Of a stretch of DNA of 64,000 nt, positions 25,949 through 35,919 are shown piece after piece. The DNA is from JAWXCE01 sp033764775 (GTDB taxonomy: Bacteria; Pseudomonadota; Alphaproteobacteria; Rhizobiales; Rhodomicrobiaceae). The position numbers and the translations under genes are program-made. The stretch covers positions 62,001 to 126,000 of the forward strand of contig JANRIQ010000018.1 of the NCBI GenBank assembly GCA_033764775.1, read 5' to 3'. How positions within the stretch are numbered: the first letter of the stretch is position 1; each line of letters starts with the position of its first letter. Below the pieces are notes generated by a model, which saw only the letters and a list, made by a program, of their open reading frames with translations, ran no database searches and was not told the DNA's origin.

Positions 25949-26665
25949 ATGTCATATTCTCATGCTCTGCATGACGTCTGCCGGTTTCGCGCCGCGCAGG
26001 AAAAAGACGCCGCGTCCATCGCTGACCTCATCGTGATCTCGGGCGACACGCCGCCCGATTTCCCCCGACCCACAGCCCGCCATGACGGGCGATCCCCCGC
26101 GCCGAGCCCTTCTTCTGTCGCGCAGGCGCAGGCCTTCGCGGTCGCCCACGCCCGTCTGCTGCTGTTCAACGGGCGCATCGCGGGCATGCTGCTCGGCTAT
26201 GCGACGCGGCCGCTCGCCGCATCACGTCGTCTCGACGTGCTGCCCAACTATCTTCGCTGCACCATGGATGTGGAGGCGATTGCGCCGCGCAGCTTTTACG
26301 TCAACACGCTCGCGCTTTATCCGGAGTATCAGAACCTCCGTCTCGGAGCGCGTCTCTTGAGTGAGGCCGAGGCCTGCGCGGCCCGGCGCGGATGCCGGCA
26401 CCTAGCGCTCGAGGTGGGCGTCGGAAATCCAGGCGCTATACGCTTTTATATCCGCAATGGCTTTCAAGCCGCGGCGACGCTCGCACCCAAAGCCGGCGCG
26501 CTCGCGCCATATGACCGCGAGATTGTCCTCTTGAAGCGACCGGTCGATCAGTCCATCATCAACGCCGAGTGGCGGGGAGCGGACGAATGGACAGCGGGTA
26601 TGATTTGGCGGTCATCGGCGCGGGGCCGGGCGGCTATGTTGCGGCCATCCGCGCGGCGCAACTAG
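25949..26665 (+). CDS. GNAT-family N-acetyltransferase
   Basis: A 238-residue acetyltransferase. The GNAT fold is visible from FRAAQEKDAASIADLI through the acetyl-CoA-binding segment (LYPEYQNLRLGARLLSEAE, about residues 131-149) to NPGAIRFYIRNGFQ. The substrate is unknown. The last 40 residues or so are not part of the fold and lie largely over the lpdA start: the reading frame overlaps lpdA by 79 nt, suggesting loss of an earlier stop codon. The position between pdhC and lpdA might point to protein or CoA-related acetylation, but this is inference. Confidence 0.8.
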   Translation: MSYSHALHDVCRFRAAQEKDAASIADLIVISGDTPPDFPRPTARHDGRSPAPSPSSVAQAQAFAVAHARLLLFNGRIAGMLLGYATRPLAASRRLDVLPNYLRCTMDVEAIAPRSFYVNTLALYPEYQNLRLGARLLSEAEACAARRGCRHLALEVGVGNPGAIRFYIRNGFQAAATLAPKAGALAPYDREIVLLKRPVDQSIINAEWRGADEWTAGMIWRSSARGRAAMLRPSARRN

Positions 26666-27987
26666 GGCTGAAGACCGTCGTCATCGAGCGGGAGCATCTC
26701 GGCGGGGTGTGCCTTAACTGGGGTTGCATCCCGACGAAAGCGCTTCTGCGTACCGCGGAAATCTATCGCCTTCTCGGGCATTTGGACGAGTTCGGCCTCA
26801 GCGCCAAGGAGGTCAGCTTCGATCTATCCAAGGTCGTGGCGCGCTCGCGCAAGGTCGCCGCGAAATTGACGGGCGGCGTTGCGTTTCTGCTCAAGAAAAA
26901 CAAGGTCGCCGTCATCGATGGCGCGGCGCGGCTGAAAGGCGGCGGGGTCATCGGCGTCACGGCCAAGGACGGCAAACCGGCGCCGGACGTGACGGCCAAG
27001 CACATCATCATCGCCACGGGCGCCAGGGCGCGCTCCCTGCCGGGCCTGGAGCCGGACGGCCGTCTGGTGTGGACCTACAAAGAGGCCATGCTGCCGCCGG
27101 AGATGCCCAAGTCCTTGCTCGTGATAGGGTCCGGGGCCATCGGCGTGGAGTTCGCGAGCTTTTACAGCGCGCTTGGCGCCGACGTGACGATGGTTGAGGT
27201 TCAGGATCGGATTTTGCCAGCCGAGGACGAGGAAATCTCCGCGCTCGCCCGCAAGGCGTTCGAGAAGCAGGGCATGACGATCCACACCAGCGCCAAGGTC
27301 GAGGCGCTGGAGAAGCGCGCGGACGGCGTGTCGGCGACGCTGTCGGCCGGCGGGAAAACCAGCCGCGTCGAGGCGCATCGCGCCGTTCTCGCCGTGGGCA
27401 TCGTCGGCAATACGGAAAATCTTGGGCTGGAGGCCGCGGGCGTGCAGGTGGAGCGCGGCCGCATCGTGACAGATGAGTGGGGGCGGACGGCCGCTCCTGG
27501 CGTTTACGCGATCGGCGACGTGGCCGGCGCGCCGTGGCTCGCGCACAAGGCCAGCCACGAAGGCGTCATCTGCGTGGAGAAGATCGCCGGCTTGAACGAC
27601 GTGCATCCGCTCGACGTGCGCAACATCCCCGGCTGCACGTACAGCACGCCGCAAATCGCGAGCGTCGGCTTGACGGAGGCGGCGGCCAAAGCAGCGGGCC
27701 GCGCCGTGCGCGTTGGGCGTTTCCCCTATCAAGGCAACGGCAAGGCCATTGCGCTGGGCGAGGCGGAGGGCCTCGTCAAAACCGTGTTCGACGCCAAAAC
27801 AGGCGAATTGCTCGGCGCTCACATGATCGGGGCGGAGGTGACGGAGCTGATCCAGGGCTTCGGCATCGCCAAATCATTGGAGACCACCGAGGCGGAGTTG
27901 ATGCACACCGTGTTTCCGCATCCCACGCTGTCCGAGATGATGCACGAGGCGGTGCTCGACGCTTATGGCCGCGCGGTGCATTTCTAG
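26587..27987 (+). CDS. lpdA: Dihydrolipoyl dehydrogenase (E3)
   Basis: A 466-residue FAD-dependent disulfide oxidoreductase that reoxidises dihydrolipoamide on PdhB/PdhC. FAD motif GAGPGGY (11-17), redox disulfide Cys42/Cys47 in GGVCLNWGCIPTK, NAD-binding motif IGSGAIGVEFASF, and the C-terminal catalytic His in HTVFPHPTLSEMMHEAV. ATG 26587 is chosen because GGGGAG sits 7 nt upstream; GTG 26569 is less likely. It has no lipoyl domain of its own. The 5' end overlaps the GNAT frame. Confidence 0.95.
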   Translation: MDSGYDLAVIGAGPGGYVAAIRAAQLGLKTVVIEREHLGGVCLNWGCIPTKALLRTAEIYRLLGHLDEFGLSAKEVSFDLSKVVARSRKVAAKLTGGVAFLLKKNKVAVIDGAARLKGGGVIGVTAKDGKPAPDVTAKHIIIATGARARSLPGLEPDGRLVWTYKEAMLPPEMPKSLLVIGSGAIGVEFASFYSALGADVTMVEVQDRILPAEDEEISALARKAFEKQGMTIHTSAKVEALEKRADGVSATLSAGGKTSRVEAHRAVLAVGIVGNTENLGLEAAGVQVERGRIVTDEWGRTAAPGVYAIGDVAGAPWLAHKASHEGVICVEKIAGLNDVHPLDVRNIPGCTYSTPQIASVGLTEAAAKAAGRAVRVGRFPYQGNGKAIALGEAEGLVKTVFDAKTGELLGAHMIGAEVTELIQGFGIAKSLETTEAELMHTVFPHPTLSEMMHEAVLDAYGRAVHF

Positions 27988-28019
27988 GCGGGACGCGCGA
28001 GGATGCACGAGCGTCAGCG

Positions 28020-29390
28020 TCATCCATCAGGGGCGGTCATCCGCCGCCAGCCCACGGAGGCGCGCGGTTTCAGCGCCTTGGCGATCTGCAGCGCGGCGCG
28101 GCGGCTTTGCGCGTCCTCAAGCGCCGTCAGCCGGAACTCGGATTGGTCGGGCACCCGGTTGAAGGCGATTTTGGCCCCGGCGTAGCCGAGTTGCGCCGCG
28201 TCCAGTTGCGAGGCGATCCCCACCGTCTCGCGGCCGTACCGCTGATTGACCGCGTCGATGATTTCCCACAGCCGCTCGCCTTTGCCCGCGCGCGACCCGG
28301 CGTCGTGAGAGCGGACAAACAAGTCCTGCTGGCGGCTCCGCGCATCGACCAGGTCGAAAAGCCCGATTTGCACGTGGCGGAACTGCGGATGGCGGCCGGC
28401 CGAACGCACAAGACCCGGCCACAGGGCGTCCAGCCACTTCAACAATTCGAAACTGTCCTGGGTCGGCGCGAAGCGCGCCTGCGACGCCCAGCCTTTCTCC
28501 CATTTGTCTCCCGCAAGGAAGAAGCCTCCGGCCGCCAAGCCGTAATGGCGCAGGCGATAGGCGGCTTTGAGCGTCAGCGTGCGTGCGACGAGCCTGGCTT
28601 CCGGCGGCTTGCGGCTGCGCGGATCGAGAACCCGGCTATGGCCGATCACGGATTTGTTCGTGGGCAAATCGGGGATGTCGAACCCATGCAGCGCATGCCA
28701 GAAGCGTTCGCCGCCGACGCTGCCCCAGATGACCCGCGCCTGTTTCGGCGCTAGGCCCCACAGGGCTTCGACCGTCGTCACCCCGGCGCTCGCCAGACGT
28801 TTGGCCATGCGCTCTCCCACCCCCGGCAGGTCGGTGAGTTTGAGATCGAGCAGCGGGCCGGGCAAATCCTCGCCGCGCAGGATCACAAGGCCGTCCGGCT
28901 TTTGCATGTCGGTCGCGATCTTGGCGAGCAGGCTCGACGGCGCGACGCCGATGGAGGAGCGCAAGCACGCTCCGACCCGCGTCGCAATGCCCTCCTTGAT
29001 GCGCTCCGCCAGGCGGCGAGCGGCCTCGGGCGTCTGCTCGGTCCTGTCCAGCTTGCAGGCCATCTCATCCACCGACCACACCTTATGAACGGGGATGTGC
29101 CGGTTGATTTCGTCGAGCAGCCTGTGGTGATGCTCTACATAGATTTCATGCCTGGCCGGCACGACGACCAGCCCCGGGCACATGCGCTTTGCGTCGCGGA
29201 TGGGCGTGCCCGTGCGGATCCCGAAGGCTTTCGCCACATAGTTGGCTGCGATGGCGCAGGTGCTGTCGCTCATCAGCGGCGCGACCGCCAGGGGACGGCC
29301 GCGCAACGCCGGCTGCACCTGCTCCTCGACGCTGGCGAAGTAACTGTTAAAATCAATAAACAAATAGCGCAGGGGGTGTGAACCGGACAT
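28020..29390 (-). CDS. Y-family translesion DNA polymerase
   Basis: A 456-residue UmuC/DinB-type polymerase. The catalytic carboxylates are present: Asp13 in FIDFNSYFASVE and Asp108/Glu109 in SVDEM. The helix-hairpin-helix thumb (LTDLPGVGERMAKRL) and little-finger domain follow, with a longer C-terminal region than DinB. No imuA or dnaE2 partner is adjacent. It is the only reverse-strand gene between lpdA and lipA. A LexA-type box overlaps its predicted promoter, so it is probably DNA-damage inducible. Confidence 0.87.
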   Translation of the reverse strand: MSGSHPLRYLFIDFNSYFASVEEQVQPALRGRPLAVAPLMSDSTCAIAANYVAKAFGIRTGTPIRDAKRMCPGLVVVPARHEIYVEHHHRLLDEINRHIPVHKVWSVDEMACKLDRTEQTPEAARRLAERIKEGIATRVGACLRSSIGVAPSSLLAKIATDMQKPDGLVILRGEDLPGPLLDLKLTDLPGVGERMAKRLASAGVTTVEALWGLAPKQARVIWGSVGGERFWHALHGFDIPDLPTNKSVIGHSRVLDPRSRKPPEARLVARTLTLKAAYRLRHYGLAAGGFFLAGDKWEKGWASQARFAPTQDSFELLKWLDALWPGLVRSAGRHPQFRHVQIGLFDLVDARSRQQDLFVRSHDAGSRAGKGERLWEIIDAVNQRYGRETVGIASQLDAAQLGYAGAKIAFNRVPDQSEFRLTALEDAQSRRAALQIAKALKPRASVGWRRMTAPDG

Positions 29391-29418
29391 GTTCGCGACC
29401 TTCCGACAATGGCGCGAT

Positions 29419-29447
29419 CTTATAGCTGGATCGGCGCGGGAGTAAAG
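29419..29447 (-). promoter_or_regulatory. Predicted promoter of the Y-family polymerase
   Basis: On the reverse strand CTTTAC (29447-29442) and TATAAG (29424-29419) are 17 bp apart, close to the alphaproteobacterial CTTGAC/TATAAT pattern, and lie about 30-57 nt before the start codon. The -35 box touches the LexA-type box. Confidence 0.5.
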
Positions 29448-29461
29448 AACAATCCGCGAAC
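29447..29461. promoter_or_regulatory. LexA (SOS) box
   Basis: GAAC-N7-GAAC on the plus strand, that is GTTC-N7-GTTC on the strand of the polymerase gene, which is the direct-repeat LexA operator of alphaproteobacteria. It overlaps the -35 of the polymerase promoter by one base. It also abuts an ATG at 29462 that could be mistaken for the lipA start. Confidence 0.65.
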
Positions 29462-29533
29462 ATGGCGCGCGTGTTGAAAATCGGCGCGGGCCGTGCCTTA
29501 TCTAGGGTCCAGAATGTAACCGTCGAGGCTCCC

Positions 29534-30487
29534 GTGGCGACCATCTATGATTCCACCGCCGCCGCCAGGCACCCTGAAAAGGCGCGCCGGCAGGCCACGC
29601 CGCGGCTTGCGAAGCCGGAGTGGATCCGGGTTAAGGCGCCGAACTCGCCGGCCTTCCGCCACACTCAGGCGCTCGTACGCGCGCACGGGCTTCACACCGT
29701 GTGCGAGGAGGCCGGCTGCCCCAACATAGGCGAATGCTGGGAGCAGCGCCACGCCACCATGATGATCATGGGCGACATATGCACGCGCGCCTGCGCCTTC
29801 TGCAACGTGCGAACCGGGCTGCCGCGCGCGCTCGACGCCGACGAGCCGGCGCGCGTCGCCGAGGCGGTGGCCAAACTCGGCTTGGCCCATGTGGTCATCA
29901 CCAGCGTCGACCGCGACGATCTAGACGACGGCGGGGCAGGGCATTTCGCGGCGGTCATCACAGCCATTCGCGCGGCCAGCCCCGGCGCGACGATCGAGGT
30001 GCTGACCCCCGATTTCCTGCGCAAGCCCGCGTCCGCGCTGGAGACGGTCATCGCGGCGCGCCCCGACGTGTTCAACCACAACATCGAGACCACGCCGTCG
30101 CTTTATCTCACCGTCCGTCCGGGCGCGCGGTACTTCTCGTCGATCCGGCTGTTGCAGCGCGCCAAAGAGATCGACCCGGAGGTGTTCACCAAGTCGGGCC
30201 TGATGCTCGGCCTTGGCGAGACGCGCAACGAGGTGATGCAGGTGATGGACGATCTGCGCGCCGCCGACGTCGACTTCCTCACCATCGGCCAATATTTGCA
30301 GCCGACGCCGAAACACGCCGCCGTTGCGCGGTTCGCGCCGCCCGAAGAGTTCAGGGCGCTCGAGCAGGTGGCCTACGCCAAGGGCTTTTTGATGGTCTCT
30401 TCCAGCCCGCTGACGCGCTCCAGCCACCATGCGGGTGAGGATTTCGCCAAGCTGCGCGCCGCGCGCCAGGCGGGCTGCCATCAATGA
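29534..30487 (+). CDS. lipA: Lipoyl synthase
   Basis: A 317-residue radical-SAM enzyme that inserts two sulfurs into octanoyl groups on the lipoyl domains, here of PdhB and PdhC nearby. The auxiliary cluster motif is CEEAGCPNIGEC and the radical-SAM motif is CTRACAFC; the C-terminal RSSHHAGEDF region is typical. GTG 29534 is chosen because it gives the usual family N-terminus (MATIYDS...RHPEKA...PEWIRVKAP) with GAGG 5 nt upstream. ATG 29462, 24 codons earlier, adjoins the LexA box and has no Shine-Dalgarno. Confidence 0.92.
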   Translation: MATIYDSTAAARHPEKARRQATPRLAKPEWIRVKAPNSPAFRHTQALVRAHGLHTVCEEAGCPNIGECWEQRHATMMIMGDICTRACAFCNVRTGLPRALDADEPARVAEAVAKLGLAHVVITSVDRDDLDDGGAGHFAAVITAIRAASPGATIEVLTPDFLRKPASALETVIAARPDVFNHNIETTPSLYLTVRPGARYFSSIRLLQRAKEIDPEVFTKSGLMLGLGETRNEVMQVMDDLRAADVDFLTIGQYLQPTPKHAAVARFAPPEEFRALEQVAYAKGFLMVSSSPLTRSSHHAGEDFAKLRAARQAGCHQ

Positions 30488-30996
30488 CGGACAATCAACC
30501 CTGGACATGCAGCGTCTGCAGCAAAAGCCACACTGGCTTTCCCGCCATCACGTTCGATGCGCCGGCGCATTTTCACGCCCTGTCCGATGCGGAGCGAGCC
30601 AGCAAGGCCGAACGAAACGCGGATTTCTGCGTCATTCAGCCGAGTTCGTTTTACGTCCGATGCGTCCTCATTGTTCCCATTCACGGCTCCGAAGAGAGCT
30701 TGGAATGGGGCGTCTGGTCTTCGCTCAGCGAGGAAAATTTTCAGAAATACTCCGCCACGTTTTTCGATGACGATCAGTCCAAGATCGGCCCAATGTTCGG
30801 CTGGTTTTCGTCATCGCTTCCGATATACGAGGACACGTTGAACCTGCGTTGCCGCGTCGTTCCCCGAAACCAGCGGCGGCGCCCGCATATACACTTCGAC
30901 CCGTCCCCGCCGCATCAGCTGGTGCGCGACGCGGCGGATGGAATTTCCTTGGAGCGGGCGATTGAATTCGCATCGCTTATCATGCACCGACATTGA
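30484..30996 (+). CDS. DUF2199-family protein
   Basis: A 170-residue soluble protein of the DUF2199 type: N-terminal WTCSVCSKSHTGFP with a CxxC pair, then EWGVWSSLSEENF and a C-terminal segment RPHIHFDPSPPHQLVRDAAD. The biochemical role of the family is unknown; the CxxC suggests metal or redox binding. The start overlaps the lipA stop by 4 nt (ATGA), so it is coupled to lipA. Codons are somewhat more AT-rich than in lipA. Confidence 0.82.
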   Translation: MTDNQPWTCSVCSKSHTGFPAITFDAPAHFHALSDAERASKAERNADFCVIQPSSFYVRCVLIVPIHGSEESLEWGVWSSLSEENFQKYSATFFDDDQSKIGPMFGWFSSSLPIYEDTLNLRCRVVPRNQRRRPHIHFDPSPPHQLVRDAADGISLERAIEFASLIMHRH

Positions 30997-31009
30997 GTTA
31001 GAGACCGTC

Positions 31010-31507
31010 ATGCCGTCTTTCGCAACCACGCGGCGCGTGCGTCACTCGCCGGAAAACATGTTCGCGCTTGTCGCTGACGTGGAGCGCTACCCCGAATTTG
31101 TGCCTTTGTGCGAGGCCCTGCGGGTGGAGCGCCGCCGCATGGACGGAGACGCGGAGGTGATCGACGCGGCGATGACCGTCTCCTACAAATTCATCCGCGA
31201 GAGCTTCTGGAGCCGCGCGCGCCTCGACCGCGCGAACCTGCGCATCCTTGTCGAGTATGTGGACGGCCCGGTGCGCAACCTGCAAAACCGCTGGGCGTTC
31301 CGCACCGCCGACGGCGGCTGCGACGTCGATTTTCACATCGCGTATGAGTTCCAGTCGCGGCTGTTCCAAACGGTCGCCGGCGCGGTGTTCGACAAGGCGT
31401 TCCGCAAATTCGCCGAAGCGTTCGAGGCGCGGGCGGACGCGCTCTACGGCGCAGGGGTTAAGCCTGCCAATCCGGCTGCGCCTCCAACGTATCCAGGAGA
31501 AGTCTGA
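31010..31507 (+). CDS. RatA/Coq10-like START-domain protein
   Basis: A 165-residue polyketide cyclase/START-fold protein (FATTRRVRHSPENMFALVADV, then ERYPEFVPLCEAL), the family that includes mitochondrial Coq10, a ubiquinone-binding protein, and E. coli RatA. In alphaproteobacteria beside lipA a role in quinone function is more likely than toxicity. ATG 31010 gives the family N-terminus; an upstream frame would overlap the previous gene. The 3' end overlaps the convergent cinA-type gene by 50 nt. Confidence 0.83.
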   Translation: MPSFATTRRVRHSPENMFALVADVERYPEFVPLCEALRVERRRMDGDAEVIDAAMTVSYKFIRESFWSRARLDRANLRILVEYVDGPVRNLQNRWAFRTADGGCDVDFHIAYEFQSRLFQTVAGAVFDKAFRKFAEAFEARADALYGAGVKPANPAAPPTYPGEV

Positions 31508-31979
31508 GCGCCGCGTTCGCCGAAGCCTCGCGAACGGCCGTGCGCCCGATGTCGCCGAACTCGCAGCGTCTGACCGCATACGAAGGCGCGCTCCCCGCTG
31601 CGCCGGCGGCGACGCCGATATAGACCAGCCCAACCGGCTTTTCCGCCGAGCCGCCGCCCGGCCCCGCGATCCCCGTCACCGACACCGCCGCGCCCCCGCC
31701 CAACCGCTCCCACGCGCCGCGGGCCATGGCCAGCGCCGTCTCCTCGGACACCGCGCCGTGCGCCTCAATCACGTCCCGCGGCACGCCGAGCATCTCCACC
31801 TTCGCCGCGTTTGAGTAGGTGACGAAGCTGCGGTCAAACACGTCGGACGAGCCGGGGATGGCCGTGAGGCAGGCCGCGATCAGCCCACCGGTGCAAGACT
31901 CTGCGGTCGCGATGCGCATGCGCGTTCGCCGCGACGCCTCGAGCGCCTGCGCCGCCAGGGCTGTCAGCTCGGGCGTCAT
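31458..31979 (-). CDS. CinA C-terminal domain protein, NMN amidohydrolase type
   Basis: A 173-residue stand-alone CinA C-terminal (PncC-type) protein that would deamidate nicotinamide mononucleotide to recycle NAD breakdown products. The signature AESCTGGLIA is at residues 26-35, and GVSEETA-like (GAVSEETALAMA) and SVTGIAGPGGGS segments follow. The N-terminal MoCF-like domain of full CinA is absent, as usual for this subfamily. The ATG overlaps the ispDF stop by 4 nt, so the pair forms an operon. Confidence 0.9.
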   Translation of the reverse strand: MTPELTALAAQALEASRRTRMRIATAESCTGGLIAACLTAIPGSSDVFDRSFVTYSNAAKVEMLGVPRDVIEAHGAVSEETALAMARGAWERLGGGAAVSVTGIAGPGGGSAEKPVGLVYIGVAAGAAGSAPSYAVRRCEFGDIGRTAVREASANAALRLLLDTLEAQPDWQA

Positions 31980-33166
31980 CGTGCGCTCCCCGCCGGCAGC
32001 GACACCGACGCTGAGGCCATCGCGGCAAGCCCCTCGCGACGGCCGATGAAGCCCAGCGTCTCCATGGTCGTCGCCTTCAGCCCGACCCGGTCCACCGAGA
32101 TGCGAAGAATGTCCGCCATGCGCGCGCGCATCGCCTCCCGGTGAGGCGCGATCTTGGGCCGTTCGGCCAGGATGGTCACGTCCACATTCACCACTCGCCC
32201 GCCGCGCGCCAGCACGAGATCGCGCGCGTGCGCAAGAAAAATGGCTGAGTCCGCGCCGCGCCATTGCATGTCTGAGGGCGGAAAATGATCGCCGATGTCG
32301 CCCGCCCCGATGGCGCCCAGCAGCGCGTCGGTAAGAGCGTGGAGGGGCGCGTCCGCGTCCGAATGGCCGCTCAAGCGGTGAGTGTGCGGCACACGCACGC
32401 CGCACAGCGTGACCGCGTCGCCAGGCTCGAACGCGTGCACGTCGAAGCCCGAGCCGATCCTCGTTTCAAAATCCTGCGCCATGCGCGCCTCCCGTTCCGC
32501 CCGCGCCCAGTCCTCCGGCGTGGTGATCTTCCAATTCGTCTCCGATCCCAGAACCAGCGCCACCCGCAGGCCCGCCCATTCCGCGATGGCGGCGTCGTCG
32601 CTGAAGTCTTCGCGCCCCGCTCCGGCGGCGGCCTCGTGCGCGCGCAGGATGGCGTCAAGGCGAAACCCTTGCGGCGTTTGCGCCCGCCACAGCCCGTCGC
32701 GCTCAACCGCTCCGGCGATGACGCGCCCATTGGCGCCCTTCAGGGAGTCCACCACAGGGATTGCGGCGATGGCGCCGTCCGCGTCGCGCAAAGCGTCGAT
32801 CACACAGTCGATTGTCTCGGCGCCGACGAAAGGGCGCGCGGCGTCGTGGATGAGCACGGCGTCCGGAGCCAGAGCTGCGGCGGCGCGCAGGCCGTTCAGC
32901 ACCGATTGCCGCCGTGTCGCCCCGCCATAAGCCGGCGGCCGGACCTTGCGCGAGGCGTAGGCGCATGCGGCGGCGTAGGACGCTTCGTCGCCATGCCGGA
33001 TGACGCAGATCACATCGTCGACGCGCTCGTGATCCGCAAACGCCGACACGCTGCGCGCCAGGGCGGAGCGGCCCGCGATCGGCGCGTATTGCTTTGGAGG
33101 CGCTCCGGCCGGCAACCCAGCCCGGCTGCCGCCGCCGCCCGCCACGATGATGGCCGCGATCCTCAA
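31976..33166 (-). CDS. ispDF: Bifunctional IspD/IspF isoprenoid enzyme
   Basis: A 396-residue fusion that performs the third and fifth steps of the MEP pathway. The IspD half (1-225) begins AAIIVAGGGGSRAG, binds CTP and makes CDP-methylerythritol. The IspF half (from about 230, GSGFDVHAFEPGD) carries the metal-binding DVH and HSDADAPLHALTDALLG segments and makes the cyclodiphosphate. The fusion is typical of alpha- and epsilonproteobacteria. It is divergent from ntrB across 166 bp. Confidence 0.96.
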   Translation of the reverse strand: MRIAAIIVAGGGGSRAGLPAGAPPKQYAPIAGRSALARSVSAFADHERVDDVICVIRHGDEASYAAACAYASRKVRPPAYGGATRRQSVLNGLRAAAALAPDAVLIHDAARPFVGAETIDCVIDALRDADGAIAAIPVVDSLKGANGRVIAGAVERDGLWRAQTPQGFRLDAILRAHEAAAGAGREDFSDDAAIAEWAGLRVALVLGSETNWKITTPEDWARAEREARMAQDFETRIGSGFDVHAFEPGDAVTLCGVRVPHTHRLSGHSDADAPLHALTDALLGAIGAGDIGDHFPPSDMQWRGADSAIFLAHARDLVLARGGRVVNVDVTILAERPKIAPHREAMRARMADILRISVDRVGLKATTMETLGFIGRREGLAAMASASVSLPAGSAR

Positions 33167-33236
33167 TGCGCCCTCCTCCTGTGCGAACGCTAACGGCTTA
33201 GCCCAACGCGCGCCAGGATTTTTTAGGCTGATCGTC

Positions 33237-33307
33237 GCACCGCGAAATCGGTGCTGACAGACCCGGATGATTTGTTATTATGCCTACGTTATAGGCTAAA
33301 ATTTTAG
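33237..33307. promoter_or_regulatory. Inverted-repeat-rich ispDF/ntrB control region
   Basis: Three inverted repeats lie in a row in the divergent region: GCACCG-N6-CGGTGC (33237-33254), GCCTA-N5-TAGGC (33282-33296) and CTAAAATTTTAG (33296-33307). The first has NtrC-like half-sites (GCACC/GGTGC), but their spacing is 3 bp longer than the enteric consensus. The DNA from 33270 to 33320 is AT-rich and probably holds the ntrB promoter. Confidence 0.35.
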
Positions 33308-33332
33308 TGATTAAATCGTAAGCAGGACGAGG

Positions 33333-34472
33333 GTGGACACCAAAGACAAGCACCGCAGCAAGCTCGCCCATAGGTCGGCGCCGACGGCGGCTGGGGTCAT
33401 GGACGCCCTGCCGCACCCGGTGCTCGTCATTCAGCCGGACGATTTCGTCGCTTACGCCAACGCGGCGGCCGAGGTGTTTTTCGGCGCAAGCGCACGGATG
33501 CTGCAGCGTCGCCGGCTGCCCGAACTGGCGCCGTTCGCCAGCCCGCTCATCGCGCTTGTCTCGCAGGTGCGGCGCGCGCACGCGACGGTGAACGAATACG
33601 CCATCGACCTCGGCATGCCCGACGTTTCGGCAAGCCGTCTGGTCGACATTTACGCCGCGACCTTGCCCGAGGACGAGAGCCAGGTGCTCATCATGCTGCA
33701 GCAGCGTTCGATGGCGCAGATGATCGAACGCCAGCTTTCGCACAGGGGCGCGGCCCGCTCGGTGTCGGGCATGGCGGCCATTCTGGCCCACGAGATCAAG
33801 AACCCGCTTTCGGGCATCCGCGGCGCGGCGCAGCTTCTGGAAACCGGCGTGGAAGGCGACGACCGGGCGCTTGCCCAGCTTATCTGCCAAGAGGCCGACC
33901 GCATCTGCACGCTGGTCGACCGGATGGAGGTGTTCGGCGACGAGCGGCCCATCAAGTTCGAGCCGGTCAACATTCATGTGGTGCTCGATCACGTCAAACG
34001 CATCGCGGCCAACGGGTTCGCGCGGCACATCACCTTTTTGCAGAATTTCGATCCGTCGCTGCCGCCGGTGCCTGGCAATCGCGACAAGCTCATTCAGGTG
34101 TTCCTCAACCTGGTCAAAAACGCGGCGGAGGCCGTGGGCGATCAGCGCGGCGACGGGCAGATCACGCTCGCCACGGCGTTCAAGCCGGGCCTGCGCATCT
34201 CGACCCCGAATTCCGACTCGCGCATCAGCCTGCCGCTCGAGATCAGCGTCATCGACAACGGCCCCGGCATCCCGGACGAGTTGCGCCCGCACCTGTTCGA
34301 GCCGTTCGTCACCACGAAGCCGAAGGGCGCCGGGCTCGGCCTCGCGCTCGTCGCCAAGATCGTCAACGACCATGGCGGCGTCATCGAATGCGACGCCAAA
34401 GCGCGGGCGACGGCGTTCCGCGTGATGATGCCGATGTATCAGACCGCCGACAGAAAATCGAAGGAGCATTGA
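33333..34472 (+). CDS. ntrB: Nitrogen sensor kinase/phosphatase NtrB
   Basis: A 379-residue cytoplasmic kinase that phosphorylates NtrC when PII signals nitrogen shortage. A PAS domain (about 20-125, MDALPHPVLVIQPDDFV), His153 (LAHEIKNPLSGIRGAAQLLE), the N box (NLVKNAAEAV), G1 (DNGPGIP) and G2 (GAGLGLALV) are all visible. The start is GTG 33333. ntrC follows after 4 nt. dusB, which often heads this operon in alphaproteobacteria, is absent here. Confidence 0.95.
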   Translation: MDTKDKHRSKLAHRSAPTAAGVMDALPHPVLVIQPDDFVAYANAAAEVFFGASARMLQRRRLPELAPFASPLIALVSQVRRAHATVNEYAIDLGMPDVSASRLVDIYAATLPEDESQVLIMLQQRSMAQMIERQLSHRGAARSVSGMAAILAHEIKNPLSGIRGAAQLLETGVEGDDRALAQLICQEADRICTLVDRMEVFGDERPIKFEPVNIHVVLDHVKRIAANGFARHITFLQNFDPSLPPVPGNRDKLIQVFLNLVKNAAEAVGDQRGDGQITLATAFKPGLRISTPNSDSRISLPLEISVIDNGPGIPDELRPHLFEPFVTTKPKGAGLGLALVAKIVNDHGGVIECDAKARATAFRVMMPMYQTADRKSKEH

Positions 34473-34476
34473 AGCC

Positions 34477-35919
<1,443 letters not shown>

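Noticed and set aside
29462..29533. Upstream ATG as lipA start
   Set aside because: It directly abuts the LexA box, lacks a Shine-Dalgarno and adds residues not expected at the LipA N-terminus; GTG 29534 fits better. It remains a possible alternative.
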